From NCBI GenBank assembly GCA_947053655.1, contig CAMRTO010000007.1:1-59480 (forward strand): DNA of 59,480 nt, written 5' to 3'. The notes below the pieces were generated by a model. The model ran no database searches. It worked only from the letters and a program-made list of their open reading frames with translations, and was not told where the DNA came from. Of this stretch, positions 17,068-27,637 are shown one piece after another. Position numbers and translations under genes: made by a program. The DNA is from an uncultured Clostridia bacterium (GTDB taxonomy: Bacteria; Bacillota; Clostridia; Christensenellales; Borkfalkiaceae). Every line of letters begins with the position of its first letter. Within the stretch, counting starts at the first letter, position 1.

Positions 17068-18386
17068 ACATGAAAGAACTTTTATTGAAAAAAATTGCCG
17101 ACAAATCTGTCGTGGTAGGCGTTTGCGGTCTGGGCTACGTCGGGCTTCCGCTTGCCGTGGAAAAGGCAAAAGCGGGCTTTAAAACCATAGGCTTCGACGT
17201 TCAGGAAGCTAAGGTCAAAATGGTAAACGAAGGTCACAATTATATAGGCGACGTTGTCGACAGCGAGCTTTCGCAAATAGTCAAAAGCGGTATGCTGTCT
17301 GCAACTTCCGATTTTTCGTTTATCAAAGACGTGGACTTTATCGCTATCTGCGTGCCCACGCCGCTTGACGCGCACCAGCAGCCGGATATAAGTTATGTAA
17401 GGGACAGCGCTATTGCCGTTTCAAAATATTTAAAGAAAAATTCTATGGTCGTTTTGGAATCGACGACCTATCCCGGCACAACCGAGGAGTTGTTAAAACC
17501 AATTCTCGAAGAAGGAAGCGGTCTGAAATGCGGGGAAGATTTTTATCTCGGTTTCAGTCCCGAGCGCGTAGACCCGGGCAATCTTATTTATAAAACAAAA
17601 AATACGCCTAAGGTAGTGGGCGCAATCGGTAAGGACGCAACCGAGGTTATAGCCGCAATGTACAGGGCGGTTCTTCAGGGCGATATTCACGAGGTTTCTT
17701 CCCCCGCGGTTGCCGAGATGGAAAAAATTCTTGAAAACACTTACCGTAATATAAATATCGGGCTTGTAAACGAGCTTGCCCAGCTTTGCCATAAAATGGG
17801 CATAAGCATTTGGGAAGTTATCGACGCGGCCAAAACAAAGCCCTACGGCTTTCAGGCGTTTTATCCCGGTCCGGGACTGGGCGGACACTGCATTCCGCTT
17901 GACCCGTATTATCTGTCATGGAAGGCGCGTGAATACGGTTTCCATACTTCGATGATAGAGTCGTCTATGATGATTAACGACAAAATGCCCGAATACACCG
18001 TAAGCCGTTTGGGAGATTTGCTTAATAAACATAAAAAATCACTTAACGGCGCTAAAATACTGCAACTCGGCGTGGCGTATAAAAACGATATCGACGACTA
18101 CCGTGAAAGTCCCGCGCTTGCCGTACGCGAACTGATGGACGCTGAGGGGTGCGCGGTCGACTATTTCGACCCGTATGTAAGCTCTTACCGTTATCACGGA
18201 AAAACTTATAACAGCATTTCCGGTATTACGGCTGACGTCATAAAAAAATACGACGCTGTAATTGTTACGGCGGGACACACCAAACAGGTTGATTACAATT
18301 TGGTCGCAGATAACGCCAAAGCGGTTTTCGACACCAAAAACGTCATGAAAAACATTGCCAAACGCGACAATATAGAGGTGCTTTGA
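17064..18386 (+). CDS. UDP-N-acetylglucosamine 6-dehydrogenase, WbpA-like
   Basis: This 440-residue nucleotide-sugar dehydrogenase oxidises C6 of UDP-GlcNAc (or a close relative) to the uronic acid with 2 NAD+. The N-terminal Rossmann motif is GVCGLGYVGLPLAV. The catalytic cysteine is in GPGLGGHCIPLDPYY. The third domain begins at KILQLGVAYKNDIDDYRESPA. The features favour the WbpA/WbpO class over UDP-glucose dehydrogenase. It overlaps the WbpD-like gene by 4 bp and precedes the WbpB-like oxidoreductase by 3 bp. Confidence 0.92.
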   Translation: MNMKELLLKKIADKSVVVGVCGLGYVGLPLAVEKAKAGFKTIGFDVQEAKVKMVNEGHNYIGDVVDSELSQIVKSGMLSATSDFSFIKDVDFIAICVPTPLDAHQQPDISYVRDSAIAVSKYLKKNSMVVLESTTYPGTTEELLKPILEEGSGLKCGEDFYLGFSPERVDPGNLIYKTKNTPKVVGAIGKDATEVIAAMYRAVLQGDIHEVSSPAVAEMEKILENTYRNINIGLVNELAQLCHKMGISIWEVIDAAKTKPYGFQAFYPGPGLGGHCIPLDPYYLSWKAREYGFHTSMIESSMMINDKMPEYTVSRLGDLLNKHKKSLNGAKILQLGVAYKNDIDDYRESPALAVRELMDAEGCAVDYFDPYVSSYRYHGKTYNSISGITADVIKKYDAVIVTAGHTKQVDYNLVADNAKAVFDTKNVMKNIAKRDNIEVL

Positions 18387-18389
18387 TTT

Positions 18390-19466
18390 ATGAAATACGC
18401 TTTAATCGGCTGCGGAAGAATATCGACAAACCATATTAAGGCGGCGGTGGCGAACAATCTTGAAATCGTTGCCGTCTGCGACGTGATTCCGGAACGCATG
18501 GAAGAAGTTTTGGCAAAGCACGGACTGGAAAACGATAAAAGTATTTTACGCTATACCGATTACAAAAAACTTATTGCCGAAAATATCGGGTTGCAGCTTA
18601 TAAGCATTGCTACCGAAAGCGGAAAGCACGCGGAAATAGCGTTGTACTGTATAGAACACGGTATTAACGTTATCATAGAAAAACCCATGGCAATGAGTCT
18701 TTCCGACGCGGATAAAATTATCGCTCTTGCGGAAAAGAACAAAGTTAAAGTTTCCGCCTGCCATCAAAACAGGTTCAATATCGCCGTACAGCAAACCAGA
18801 CAGGCGCTTGAAAAGGGGCGGTTCGGTAAAATGTCCCACGGCTCCGTTCACGTACGCTGGAACAGAAACAGAGATTATTACGACCAGGCTAAATGGCGCG
18901 GCACCTGGGCGCAGGACGGCGGCGCGCTGATGAACCAGTGTATTCACGGAATAGACCTTCTGCGTTGGATGATGGGTGACGAAATAGAGGAAGTATACGG
19001 CGTCACAAAACAGCAATTCCATAATTATCTGGAATGTGAAGATATAGGTATGGCTGTCGTAAAATTTAAAAACGGCGCAATAGGAACGATAGAGGGAACG
19101 ACCAACGTTTACCCTAAAAATTTAGAGGAAACGCTTTATTTGTTCGGTGAAAGCGGAACGGTAAAGCTTGGCGGTAAATCCACAAACGCGATAGACGTAT
19201 GGGATTTTGCGGACGAAACTGCGGCAGATAAGGACAACAAAGGTTTATTCGAACAAACTGTCAACGTATACGGCAACGGGCATACAAGCCTGTTTGCGGA
19301 CATGGTTTCCGCAATTGAACACGACGGAAAACCCTATGTCGACGCGGTTGCGGGGCGTAACGCGCTTGAATTGGTTTTGGCGGTTTATAAGTCCGCGGCG
19401 GAAGGTACGCCCGTCAAATTGCCGCTTAAAAAATGCTCCACTTTGGATTTTACGGGAAGATTTTAA
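18390..19466 (+). CDS. Gfo/Idh/MocA-family oxidoreductase, WbpB-like
   Basis: This 358-residue NAD-dependent dehydrogenase has the N-terminal motif YALIGCGRISTNH, the family EKP motif in VIIEKPMAMSLSDA, and the catalytic His region GGALMNQCIHGIDLL. In the WbpB role it oxidises C3 of UDP-GlcNAcA so that the WbpE-like enzyme can aminate it. The tight clustering with the other three Wbp-like genes supports that role. Confidence 0.9.
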   Translation: MKYALIGCGRISTNHIKAAVANNLEIVAVCDVIPERMEEVLAKHGLENDKSILRYTDYKKLIAENIGLQLISIATESGKHAEIALYCIEHGINVIIEKPMAMSLSDADKIIALAEKNKVKVSACHQNRFNIAVQQTRQALEKGRFGKMSHGSVHVRWNRNRDYYDQAKWRGTWAQDGGALMNQCIHGIDLLRWMMGDEIEEVYGVTKQQFHNYLECEDIGMAVVKFKNGAIGTIEGTTNVYPKNLEETLYLFGESGTVKLGGKSTNAIDVWDFADETAADKDNKGLFEQTVNVYGNGHTSLFADMVSAIEHDGKPYVDAVAGRNALELVLAVYKSAAEGTPVKLPLKKCSTLDFTGRF

Positions 19467-19469
19467 ATA

Positions 19470-20567
19470 ATGAAAATTGCGTTTATTTCAGCTGCGAAAA
19501 GTATTCATATAGTGCGTTGGGCTAACGCCATGGCTAAACGCAATCATGACGTAACCGTTATTTCATGCGCTAACGACGTTGACGACAATATCGGTCTGTA
19601 TGAAAAATCGGTGCGTATTGTTGCGTTAAAATACGGCGCTCCGTTGGGTTACTATTTGAATGCGGCACAATTGAAAAAAATAGTAAAACGCGAAAAATTC
19701 GACGTTGTAAACGTGCATTATGCAAGCGGTTACGGCACGTTGGGGCGCAGAGCAAAGCTTAAAGGCGCGCTTTTGAACATTTGGGGAAGCGACGTATACG
19801 AATTCCCTTACCAGAGTTCTTTTAAAATGAAATTAATAAAAAAGAACCTGAATTATTACAATTACGCCGCGTCGACCAGCAAATGCATGGCAAAGCAGGC
19901 GGAAAAACTTGTCGAAAGGGATTACAGGATAACGCCGTTCGGCGTCGATACGGAAAAATTTAAACCCATGCCGCAGTTTAAGCCGGAAGACAAAATAATT
20001 TTCGGTACGGTTAAAACTCTTTCGCCCAAATACGGTATTGCCGATACGGTTAACGCTTTTATAAAGCTTAATAAAAGATTAATCGACGAAGGAAAATCCG
20101 ATTTGGCGGATAAGTTGTATTATGAAATTTACGGCAAGGGAGAGTTGAAGGACGAGCTTCAATCTCTTATAAACGTAAACGGCATGCAGGATAAAATAAC
20201 GCTGTGCGGATACGTGGACAATAATCTGTTACCCGAAATTTACAACAGGTTTACCGTCGGCAACAGCAACAGTATAAGCAACAGTGAATCTTTCGGCGTG
20301 GCGGCGGTGGAGGCTATGGCGTGCGGTATCCCCGTGCAGGTCAGCGACGCCGACGGCTTTGCCGAAGTGGTGCAGGACGGAGTGACGGGATTAATAGCCC
20401 CCAAAGGCGATATCGACGCGATAGCCGAAAATATGTATAAGCTACTGACTGACAAAGCGCTTAGGGATAACATGTCTCATGCTGCGGTAAACAGGGTAAA
20501 ACAGCTTTACGATTGGGAAAGCAACGTAGATTTAATGGAAAACATTTATACCGAAATTTGCAGTTAA
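19470..20567 (+). CDS. Glycosyltransferase, family GT4
   Basis: This 365-residue GT-B glycosyltransferase has the N-terminal KIAFISAAKSIHIVRWANAMA, typical of capsule GT4 enzymes. The donor-site region NSESFGVAAVEAMACGIPV carries the E-x7-E signature. It presumably extends the lipid-linked repeat unit; donor and linkage are unknown. It is 3 bp after the WbpB-like gene. Confidence 0.9.
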   Translation: MKIAFISAAKSIHIVRWANAMAKRNHDVTVISCANDVDDNIGLYEKSVRIVALKYGAPLGYYLNAAQLKKIVKREKFDVVNVHYASGYGTLGRRAKLKGALLNIWGSDVYEFPYQSSFKMKLIKKNLNYYNYAASTSKCMAKQAEKLVERDYRITPFGVDTEKFKPMPQFKPEDKIIFGTVKTLSPKYGIADTVNAFIKLNKRLIDEGKSDLADKLYYEIYGKGELKDELQSLINVNGMQDKITLCGYVDNNLLPEIYNRFTVGNSNSISNSESFGVAAVEAMACGIPVQVSDADGFAEVVQDGVTGLIAPKGDIDAIAENMYKLLTDKALRDNMSHAAVNRVKQLYDWESNVDLMENIYTEICS

Positions 20568-20576
20568 AGGATCGGA

Positions 20577-21839
20577 ATGTTAATAATATTGAATTTGGCC
20601 GTAATCTTTATGGTCTATGTCGATAAAAAAATATATAAAACATTTTTAACTCCGTTTACCGTAGTGGCTTTGACGTTTTTATTAATGATTGATTTGAACA
20701 ATCTTATTGTCAGCGACATTTACGGTTATTATAAGGTTTCGGATTTTTCTATTCTGGTTTTGCTGGGATTTATAGCCGTAGTGTTTGCCGTAGCTTGTTT
20801 ATTCGGTTATTTCTGGTATGCTCCCAAGTGCCGCGTTGCGGTAAAACCGAAATTCGATATTGAAAAACGCATAAATTACAAATTTGTAATAATAATTTTC
20901 TTAATAGGCTTGGCTGCTTATTTCATTTCTCTGTTAAGGGATATTAACGCATACGGCTTCGGCAATTTAAAAGGTAAAGCAAGCGGAATTTTTGCGCATT
21001 TAAGTCAGCTTGCGTTTCTTATTGCTCCGCTTTTATGGAGCTATTCGAAAAGCATAAAAAGCAAGATTATAAGTTTTTGTTTAATAGCGTTAACGTTTTT
21101 TATGGCTTTTCTGTATGGCGGCAAATACGGCATTTTAATAAATTTTGTTTATATAATGATGTATATGCTGATAAGGAAAAACAGCAACGTCAAACGGATA
21201 TTAAAGTATATCGCAGTAATAGGTTTTGTGGGGCTGGGCGTTTTCATAGTCGTATATGCGGTTATACCTTCGTTCACTTCAAGCGGAGCGGATAATTCTT
21301 CTAGTCTCGGTTTTTCGATAGAGCATTTCTTTTATTATCTGTTGTCGCCTATTATAGCAAATAATCATTGCTTTACTCATCCTGACGCAAGCGATAGTAA
21401 TATTCCGTTTACCGTTATAATCAACATAGGAAAAGCGTTGTCAGGCGATAAAAATTACGTCAACCCGATTTTCGACCCGGATTTTGCTTGCGGGCAAGAC
21501 AGGGTAACCAATGTATCGGGACTGTTCGGTGAAGTCGTATATTGCCTGGGCTGGGGCGGAATTTTATATATAATAGTTCTTTTCGCGTTAATTTATATAA
21601 TTTTTGTTATGTTTAAGCTAAAAGGAATGTATAAATTAACGTTAAGCTATCTGCTTTCTTCGCTTTTATTTTCGTTTTTTTGTAATTTTTATACGGTTTC
21701 GGGCGTTGTGTTGCCCATAATGTTTTTATTTGCTTTTGAAACATATTTTCAGCTTATACGGGGGAAATCAGATGCAAAAAGAGTTAGCAATAATAATGCT
21801 AAACTGGAACGGCTCGCAGGACACGATAGAATGTCTTGA
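20577..21839 (+). CDS. Oligosaccharide repeat-unit polymerase (Wzy-like)
   Basis: This 420-residue, very hydrophobic protein has about 10-12 membrane segments and a long outside loop (about residues 235-320) with GADNSSSLGFSIEHFFYYLLS and DPDFACGQDRVTNVSGLFGEV. This architecture and its position before a glycosyltransferase and a flippase fit the Wzy-type polymerase that joins repeat units on the outer face of the membrane. Sequence conservation in this family is low, so the call relies on topology and context. Its 3-prime end overlaps the next gene by 68 bp. The base composition is more AT-rich than the neighbours, common for wzy genes. Confidence 0.78.
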   Translation: MLIILNLAVIFMVYVDKKIYKTFLTPFTVVALTFLLMIDLNNLIVSDIYGYYKVSDFSILVLLGFIAVVFAVACLFGYFWYAPKCRVAVKPKFDIEKRINYKFVIIIFLIGLAAYFISLLRDINAYGFGNLKGKASGIFAHLSQLAFLIAPLLWSYSKSIKSKIISFCLIALTFFMAFLYGGKYGILINFVYIMMYMLIRKNSNVKRILKYIAVIGFVGLGVFIVVYAVIPSFTSSGADNSSSLGFSIEHFFYYLLSPIIANNHCFTHPDASDSNIPFTVIINIGKALSGDKNYVNPIFDPDFACGQDRVTNVSGLFGEVVYCLGWGGILYIIVLFALIYIIFVMFKLKGMYKLTLSYLLSSLLFSFFCNFYTVSGVVLPIMFLFAFETYFQLIRGKSDAKRVSNNNAKLERLAGHDRMS

Positions 21840-22776
21840 TTCTTTATCTGTATCTAAATGCTTATACGATATTTACATTCTGGATAACGCGTCGAAGCCC
21901 GAACAGTTAAGCGAACTCGAATCATATCTCAATAAAAGCGACCGGCGTTTTTCCATTTGTTCTTTAACCGGTTTTACCGCCGATAAAACGGAAAAAACAG
22001 AAATAACTTTGATAAAATCGGAAAAAAATCTGGGATTTGCAGTCGGCAATAACAGAGTGGCGGAAAAAATCGGTAAAGACTATAAATACCTTCTTTTACT
22101 TAATAACGATACCGTAGTGCCCGAAAACAGTATAAAAAATATGCTTGAAGCTATGAAGCGTTATAAGCCAACGGCGTTAACCTGCGATATACGCTATAAT
22201 TACGACAGAAGCGTACTGTGGAACGCGGGCGGCACTTTCAAATGGTACGGTGACAGAAAATATTTTTCTCAAAAGAAAATAGACAAATTAGAGAAAAGGA
22301 ATGTAAAGTATATAAAAGCGCAGTTTGTCACGGGCTGTGCGCTTATGGTCGACTGTAATTATATAAACGTGAACGGGTTGCTTACCGATAAGTTTTTTCA
22401 CGGCGAGGAAGATTACAATTTTTGTTACCGACTTAAAAAAAGCAAGCTTTGTGTCGGCGTTGATTTAACTTCCCGCATATATCACAAGGTAGGTCAAAGC
22501 ATAAACCGCAGCGACGACAACGCAAAAAAGCTTAAAAGCAACATTGTTCATTATACGAACCGCGTAATAGATTATAAAGAATTTTACGGAAGCTTTCACT
22601 GGCGGCTTTGGAGAGTTTTTTATATAAATCTTGTCATTTTAAAACGGCGTTTATCCGGATTGGACAAGTGCGCCGCAAAACTGCTTAAACGGAAAATATA
22701 TTTTTACAGTAACAATTTCGATAATGTTAAATGGGACGTTTTTTCCGAAATTATGAACGATCCCGATATTTGTTAA
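21772..22776 (+). CDS. Glycosyltransferase, family GT2 (rhamnosyltransferase-like)
   Basis: This 334-residue GT-A enzyme opens with LAIIMLNWNGSQDTIECLDSL and has the metal-binding region YLLLLNNDTVVP and the acceptor-side motif FFHGEEDYNFCYRLKKS. These fit the WbbL-type rhamnosyl- or related transferases. With dTDP-rhamnose genes downstream, rhamnose is a reasonable donor (inference). The start is the ATG at 21772 with GGGGGAA upstream; it lies within the end of the polymerase gene. Confidence 0.9.
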   Translation: MQKELAIIMLNWNGSQDTIECLDSLSVSKCLYDIYILDNASKPEQLSELESYLNKSDRRFSICSLTGFTADKTEKTEITLIKSEKNLGFAVGNNRVAEKIGKDYKYLLLLNNDTVVPENSIKNMLEAMKRYKPTALTCDIRYNYDRSVLWNAGGTFKWYGDRKYFSQKKIDKLEKRNVKYIKAQFVTGCALMVDCNYINVNGLLTDKFFHGEEDYNFCYRLKKSKLCVGVDLTSRIYHKVGQSINRSDDNAKKLKSNIVHYTNRVIDYKEFYGSFHWRLWRVFYINLVILKRRLSGLDKCAAKLLKRKIYFYSNNFDNVKWDVFSEIMNDPDIC

Positions 22777-22782
22777 AATTAA

Positions 22783-24282
22783 ATGCCTAAAACAATTACC
22801 ACAAAAAAATTTACGTTAAACGTAATTCTGTCTATTGCGGCGCAAATCATATCACTCGCGGTAAGCTTTGTGCTTACTTTGATAGTGCCGAAGTTTATCG
22901 ACGAGTTTCAGTACGCCTACTGGCAGATTTACGTTCTTTACGTCGGGTACGTCGGGGTGCTTCATTTCGGCTTGTTGGACGGACTCGTTTTACGCTATTC
23001 CAAATACGACTATGACGAAATAGATAAGAGAAGGGTACTTTCACAGCTTCAGATACTTTCCGTTTTTTTAAGCGTCGTTTCGGCTGTCGCCGTAATAGTG
23101 GCGCTGGTTGCGATAGGCGGCAACAGCAAAATTATAATAATGCTTGTATCCGCAGGCGTAATAACGAAAAACCTTGTAACATACGGTTCGTATATGTTCC
23201 AGATTACCAACCGTATAATCAAGTACGTTATCATGATAATTGCCCAGCGTCTTGCTTACGGTTTGACGGTGATAATTCTGTTGGCGTTGCAGGTAAAAGA
23301 TTTTTATTGGTACTGCATAGCGGACTTGCTGGGTGATGCGGTTGCGATAGTTATCGCAATAATATTCAACCGCGGGCTGTTTTTCGGTAAATCTCTGCCC
23401 GTTAAGGAAGCGTTTAAAGAATACGGAATAAACATTTCGTCGGGCATAATTTTAATGATGGCGAACTGGTCGGCAATGCTTTTAATAGGCGGGGCGAAAA
23501 TGATTATCCAGTGGCGTTGGGACGAGCTGCTGTTCGGCAAAGTTTCTTTTGCTTTCAGCGTATCAAACGTTTTTCTGGTTTTCGTAACGGCAATAAGCGT
23601 GGTTTTGTTCCCGTCTTTACAGCGCATAGAGCAGGATAAACTTCCGCAAATGTATAAAAGCATACGCAATATACTTTCGCCGCTGCTGTTTTTCGTAATG
23701 ATATTTTATTTTATCGGTTGTTACATTCTCGATTTGTGGCTTCCGAAGTATTCGGATAGTTTACAGTATCTTGGAATTTTGCTTCCGATAATTATATTTT
23801 CCTCCAAAGTAAGCCTGCTTACTAACAATTATTTGAAGGTTTACCGTAAAGAAAAGCTTATGCTTCTTGCCAACGCCGTTTCAATTGCTGTCGGCGCGGC
23901 GTTGTTTGTTTTGTGCGCTTATGCGTTCAACAATCTTTATGCGCTTCTGGGTTGCGTGGTTTTCGTAATCATGTTCAATTCGGTTCTGTCCGAAATTTTC
24001 GTCATGAAGACTATACGCATAAGGATAATAAAAGAATTTATCGTCGAAGGCGTAATGACGGTGGGGTTTATACTCTGCGCGTCTTTGCTCAGCCTTTGGA
24101 TAGGCTGTGCGGTTTACGCGGGATTGTTTGCTGTTTATGCCGCCGTAAATTATAAATCGGTCGCGTCATTGTTCGGAAAAATATTCAGGCGTAAAAGCTC
24201 GCCCGCTGTCGCCAGACCGGTCGCAGATGAAGAAATTCAGACCGAAAACGAACAGACAAGCGACGCGGAAGGAGAAGAATGA
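22783..24282 (+). CDS. Polysaccharide flippase (Wzx-like, MOP superfamily)
   Basis: This 499-residue membrane protein has about 12-14 hydrophobic helices in the RfbX/Wzx pattern, beginning [21 protein letters not shown] and including [24 protein letters not shown]. It should flip undecaprenyl-linked repeat units across the membrane. The C-terminal 35 residues are hydrophilic and acidic ([17 protein letters not shown]). It overlaps rfbA by 4 bp. Confidence 0.88.
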   Translation: MPKTITTKKFTLNVILSIAAQIISLAVSFVLTLIVPKFIDEFQYAYWQIYVLYVGYVGVLHFGLLDGLVLRYSKYDYDEIDKRRVLSQLQILSVFLSVVSAVAVIVALVAIGGNSKIIIMLVSAGVITKNLVTYGSYMFQITNRIIKYVIMIIAQRLAYGLTVIILLALQVKDFYWYCIADLLGDAVAIVIAIIFNRGLFFGKSLPVKEAFKEYGINISSGIILMMANWSAMLLIGGAKMIIQWRWDELLFGKVSFAFSVSNVFLVFVTAISVVLFPSLQRIEQDKLPQMYKSIRNILSPLLFFVMIFYFIGCYILDLWLPKYSDSLQYLGILLPIIIFSSKVSLLTNNYLKVYRKEKLMLLANAVSIAVGAALFVLCAYAFNNLYALLGCVVFVIMFNSVLSEIFVMKTIRIRIIKEFIVEGVMTVGFILCASLLSLWIGCAVYAGLFAVYAAVNYKSVASLFGKIFRRKSSPAVARPVADEEIQTENEQTSDAEGEE

Positions 24283-25175
24283 AAGGTATAATTTTAGCCG
24301 GAGGCAGCGGCACAAGGCTTTACCCGCTTACAACGGTAACAAGTAAGCAATTGCTTCCCGTTTACGACAAACCCATGATATATTATCCGCTGTCCGTGCT
24401 TATGAACGCGGGCATAAAGGATATTCTTATTATTTCCACCCCGCAGGATCTGCCGCGGTTCGAGGAGCTTTTCGGCGACGGAAAATCTTTCGGTATAAAT
24501 TTAAGTTACGCCGTACAACCCTCGCCCGACGGGCTTGCGCAGGCTTTCATAATCGGCGAAAAATTTATCGGCAAGGACAGCGTTGCAATGGTTCTGGGCG
24601 ATAATATTTTTGCGGGTCACGGACTTAAAAAAAGACTTAAAGAAGCCGCAAAAAACGCCAAAGACGGAAAAGGCGCGACGGTTTTCGGCTATTACGTCGA
24701 CGACCCCGAAAGGTTCGGCATAGTGGAGTTCGACAAAAGCGGGAAGGCGGTTTCTTTGGAAGAAAAGCCCGCCAAACCAAAAAGCAATTATTGCGTTACG
24801 GGACTTTATTTTTACGATAACAGCGTGGTGGAATACGCAAAGCGGCTTAAACCTTCCGCCCGCGGAGAGTTGGAAATTACCGATTTAAACCGTATTTACC
24901 TTGAAAAGGGCGAGCTGAACGTTGAAATTCTCGGTCAGGGTTTTACCTGGTTGGATACGGGCACGCACGACAGTCTTGTGGAAGCTACTAATTTCGTCCG
25001 AACGGTGGAAACGCACCAGCACCGCAAAATTGCCTGCCTCGAGGAAATTGCTTATTTAAACGGTTGGATAACCAAAGAACAGCTTCTCGCCCTGTACGAG
25101 CCGCTGAAAAAGAACCGGTACGGTCAATATTTAAAGGACGTTGTGGACGGCAAATTCATAGACGGATTGAGGTAG
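24279..25175 (+). CDS. rfbA: Glucose-1-phosphate thymidylyltransferase
   Basis: This 298-residue enzyme makes dTDP-glucose from glucose-1-phosphate and dTTP, the first step to dTDP-rhamnose. The activation loop [18 protein letters not shown], the [12 protein letters not shown] helix and the metal-binding VLGDNIFAG are all present, at normal length. The four rfb genes follow in the order A-B-D-C with overlaps or gaps of a few bases. Confidence 0.96.
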   Translation: MKGIILAGGSGTRLYPLTTVTSKQLLPVYDKPMIYYPLSVLMNAGIKDILIISTPQDLPRFEELFGDGKSFGINLSYAVQPSPDGLAQAFIIGEKFIGKDSVAMVLGDNIFAGHGLKKRLKEAAKNAKDGKGATVFGYYVDDPERFGIVEFDKSGKAVSLEEKPAKPKSNYCVTGLYFYDNSVVEYAKRLKPSARGELEITDLNRIYLEKGELNVEILGQGFTWLDTGTHDSLVEATNFVRTVETHQHRKIACLEEIAYLNGWITKEQLLALYEPLKKNRYGQYLKDVVDGKFIDGLR

Positions 25176-25179
25176 AGTT

Positions 25180-26199
25180 ATGACTATATTCGTAACCGGC
25201 GGCGCCGGATTTATAGGAAGCAATTTCATATTTCACATACTGAAAAAGTATCCCGATTACCGCGTGGTCTGTCTGGACAAACTGACGTACGCCGGCAATC
25301 TTTCCACGCTTGCGTCGGTAACGGGCAATAAAAATTTCCGTTTTGTAAAAATCGACATATGCGACAGGCAATCCGTTTTTAATTTATTCAAAGAGGAAAA
25401 GCCTGATATTGTCGTCAATTTTGCGGCGGAAAGCCACGTGGACAGAAGCATTGCCGACCCCGAAATTTTCTTAAAGACGAATATCATCGGCACCGCGACG
25501 CTTATGGACGCGTGCAGGGAATACGGCATAAAGCGCTTCCATCAGGTTTCCACCGACGAGGTTTACGGCGACCTGCCGCTTGACAGACCCGATTTGTTTT
25601 TTACGGAAAATACCCCTATTCACACAAGCAGTCCGTACTCGTCAAGCAAAGCGGCGGCGGATTTGCTTGCGCTTGCCTATTACAGGACTTACGGACTTCC
25701 CGTCACGGTCAGCCGCTGTTCGAATAACTACGGTCCTTACCACTTTCCCGAAAAGCTTATCCCGCTTATGATTGCAAACGCGCTTAACGATAAGCCGCTT
25801 CCCGTTTACGGCACGGGAGAAAACGTACGCGACTGGCTTTACGTCGAAGACCACTGCAAGGCGATAGATTTGATAATTCATAAAGGCAGAGCAGGCGAGG
25901 TCTACAACGTCGGCGGGCATAACGAAATGCGCAACATCGATATTGTAAAGCTTATCTGTAAAGAGCTGGGCAAACCCGAAAGCCTTATAACATACGTTTC
26001 CGACAGAAAGGGGCACGATTTGCGTTATGCCATAGACCCTACCAAAATCCATGCCGAGTTGGGCTGGCTGCCCGAAACAAAATTCGCGGACGGCATAAAA
26101 AAGACGGTAAAATGGTATCTGGAAAACCGTAAATGGTGGGAGGATATTATTTCCGGCGAATACAAAAATTATTATGAAAAAATGTACGGTAAGGCGTAA
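25180..26199 (+). CDS. rfbB: dTDP-glucose 4,6-dehydratase
   Basis: This 339-residue extended SDR makes dTDP-4-keto-6-deoxyglucose. It has TGGAGFIGSNF at the N-terminus, the DE dyad and threonine in VSTDEVYG, and catalytic Tyr-x3-Lys in SPYSSSKAAAD. NNYGPYHFPEKLIP is the family substrate-binding loop. Length is typical. Confidence 0.97.
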   Translation: MTIFVTGGAGFIGSNFIFHILKKYPDYRVVCLDKLTYAGNLSTLASVTGNKNFRFVKIDICDRQSVFNLFKEEKPDIVVNFAAESHVDRSIADPEIFLKTNIIGTATLMDACREYGIKRFHQVSTDEVYGDLPLDRPDLFFTENTPIHTSSPYSSSKAAADLLALAYYRTYGLPVTVSRCSNNYGPYHFPEKLIPLMIANALNDKPLPVYGTGENVRDWLYVEDHCKAIDLIIHKGRAGEVYNVGGHNEMRNIDIVKLICKELGKPESLITYVSDRKGHDLRYAIDPTKIHAELGWLPETKFADGIKKTVKWYLENRKWWEDIISGEYKNYYEKMYGKA

Positions 26200-27059
26200 T
26201 GAAAGTTTTGGTAACGGGCGTTAACGGTCAGCTTGGCTTCGACGTCGTAAAACAACTTAGACTCCGCGGGCACGAGGCTGTCGGCGTAGATATTTCCGAA
26301 ATGGATATAACGGACGCGGAAAGCGTTTTAAACGTCTTTGCGCGCGTTCGTCCCGAGGCGGTCGTGCATTGCGCCGCGTGGACGGCTGTCGACTCCGCCG
26401 AGGATAACGCGGAGAAGGCGCGTGCGGTAAACGTCGGCGGCACGGAAAATATAGCCGTTGCGTGCAAAAAATACGGCGCGAAAATGGTTTATATTTCTAC
26501 CGACTACGTTTTTGACGGAAGCGGCGCGCAGCCTTGGAAAACGGACGATAAAGCCAATCCTCTCGGCGTATACGGAAAGACCAAGTACGACGGAGAGACG
26601 GCTGTAAAAAATTTACTTGATAAATATTTCATAGTGCGCACGGCGTGGGTTTTCGGGCTCAACGGAAACAATTTTGTAAAAACAATGCTCAACCTAGGCA
26701 AAAAATATAATCAATTGCGAGTGGTTAGCGACCAGATAGGTACGCCGACCTATACTTACGACCTTGCAGTATTGCTTGCCGATATGGTTGTCACCGAAAA
26801 ATACGGAGTGTACCATGCGACGAACAGCGGCGGATTCATAAGCTGGCACGGTTTTGCCGTGGAAATTTTCAAGCAGGCAGGGTACGCGACAGACGTTGTT
26901 TCCGTTACTACCGAGGAGTACGGCTTGAACAAGGCGCCGCGCCCGTTCAACAGCAGACTCGACAAAAGCAAACTTACCGAGAACGGCTTTTCCATGCTTC
27001 CCGACTGGAAGGACGCGCTGGCGCGCTACTTAAAGGAGATAAAATATGGGGCAGATTAA
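26199..27059 (+). CDS. rfbD: dTDP-4-dehydrorhamnose reductase
   Basis: This 286-residue reductase performs the last step to dTDP-L-rhamnose with NADPH. It has VTGVNGQLGFDV, the STDYVFDG motif and catalytic YGKTKYDGE. Its ATG overlaps the rfbB stop by one base, and it overlaps rfbC by 14 bp. Confidence 0.96.
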   Translation: MKVLVTGVNGQLGFDVVKQLRLRGHEAVGVDISEMDITDAESVLNVFARVRPEAVVHCAAWTAVDSAEDNAEKARAVNVGGTENIAVACKKYGAKMVYISTDYVFDGSGAQPWKTDDKANPLGVYGKTKYDGETAVKNLLDKYFIVRTAWVFGLNGNNFVKTMLNLGKKYNQLRVVSDQIGTPTYTYDLAVLLADMVVTEKYGVYHATNSGGFISWHGFAVEIFKQAGYATDVVSVTTEEYGLNKAPRPFNSRLDKSKLTENGFSMLPDWKDALARYLKEIKYGAD

Positions 27060-27627
27060 GGTTGAAAAAGCGCCCATAGAGGGACTTTACGTCATACAGC
27101 CCGCAGTTCACGGCGACAGCCGCGGCTACTTCATGGAAACGTACAATAAGCGCGATATGGAAGAAGCGGGACTTAACATGAATTTCGTTCAGGACAACCA
27201 GTCCATGAGCACGAAGGGCGTACTGCGCGGCTTGCATTTTCAGAAAAAATTTCCGCAGGGTAAGCTGGTGCGCGTCATAAAAGGCAGTGTTTTCGACGTA
27301 GCGGTCGACTTGCGCAAAGACAGTAAAACCTACGGCAAATGGTACGGCGTCGAGCTTACGGAGGAGAATAAAAAGCAGTTTTATATTTCGGAAGGCTTTG
27401 CGCACGGCTTTTTGGTGCTTTCGGAAACGGCTGAATTTTGTTATAAGGTGACCGATTTTTATCACCCCGACGACGAGGGGGGCATTGCCTGGAACGACCC
27501 GATTATAGGCGTAAACTGGGGCGTCGTAGGGAGTTACCGCGGCTCCGCTTCACCGGAGGGATATACGCTTCCCGACGGAACGCCGCTCAATTTAAGCGAA
27601 AAGGACAAAAATTGGAGTAATTTATAA
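27046..27627 (+). CDS. rfbC: dTDP-4-dehydrorhamnose 3,5-epimerase
   Basis: This 193-residue cupin-fold epimerase converts dTDP-4-keto-6-deoxyglucose to the L-lyxo form before reduction by RfbD. It has FVQDNQSMSTKGVLRGLHFQ with the catalytic His, the FDVAVDLRKDS motif and the EGFAHGFLVLSE motif. It is the last gene of the long operon, followed by a terminator. Confidence 0.96.
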   Translation: MGQIKVEKAPIEGLYVIQPAVHGDSRGYFMETYNKRDMEEAGLNMNFVQDNQSMSTKGVLRGLHFQKKFPQGKLVRVIKGSVFDVAVDLRKDSKTYGKWYGVELTEENKKQFYISEGFAHGFLVLSETAEFCYKVTDFYHPDDEGGIAWNDPIIGVNWGVVGSYRGSASPEGYTLPDGTPLNLSEKDKNWSNL

Positions 27628-27637
27628 ACTTATTATT

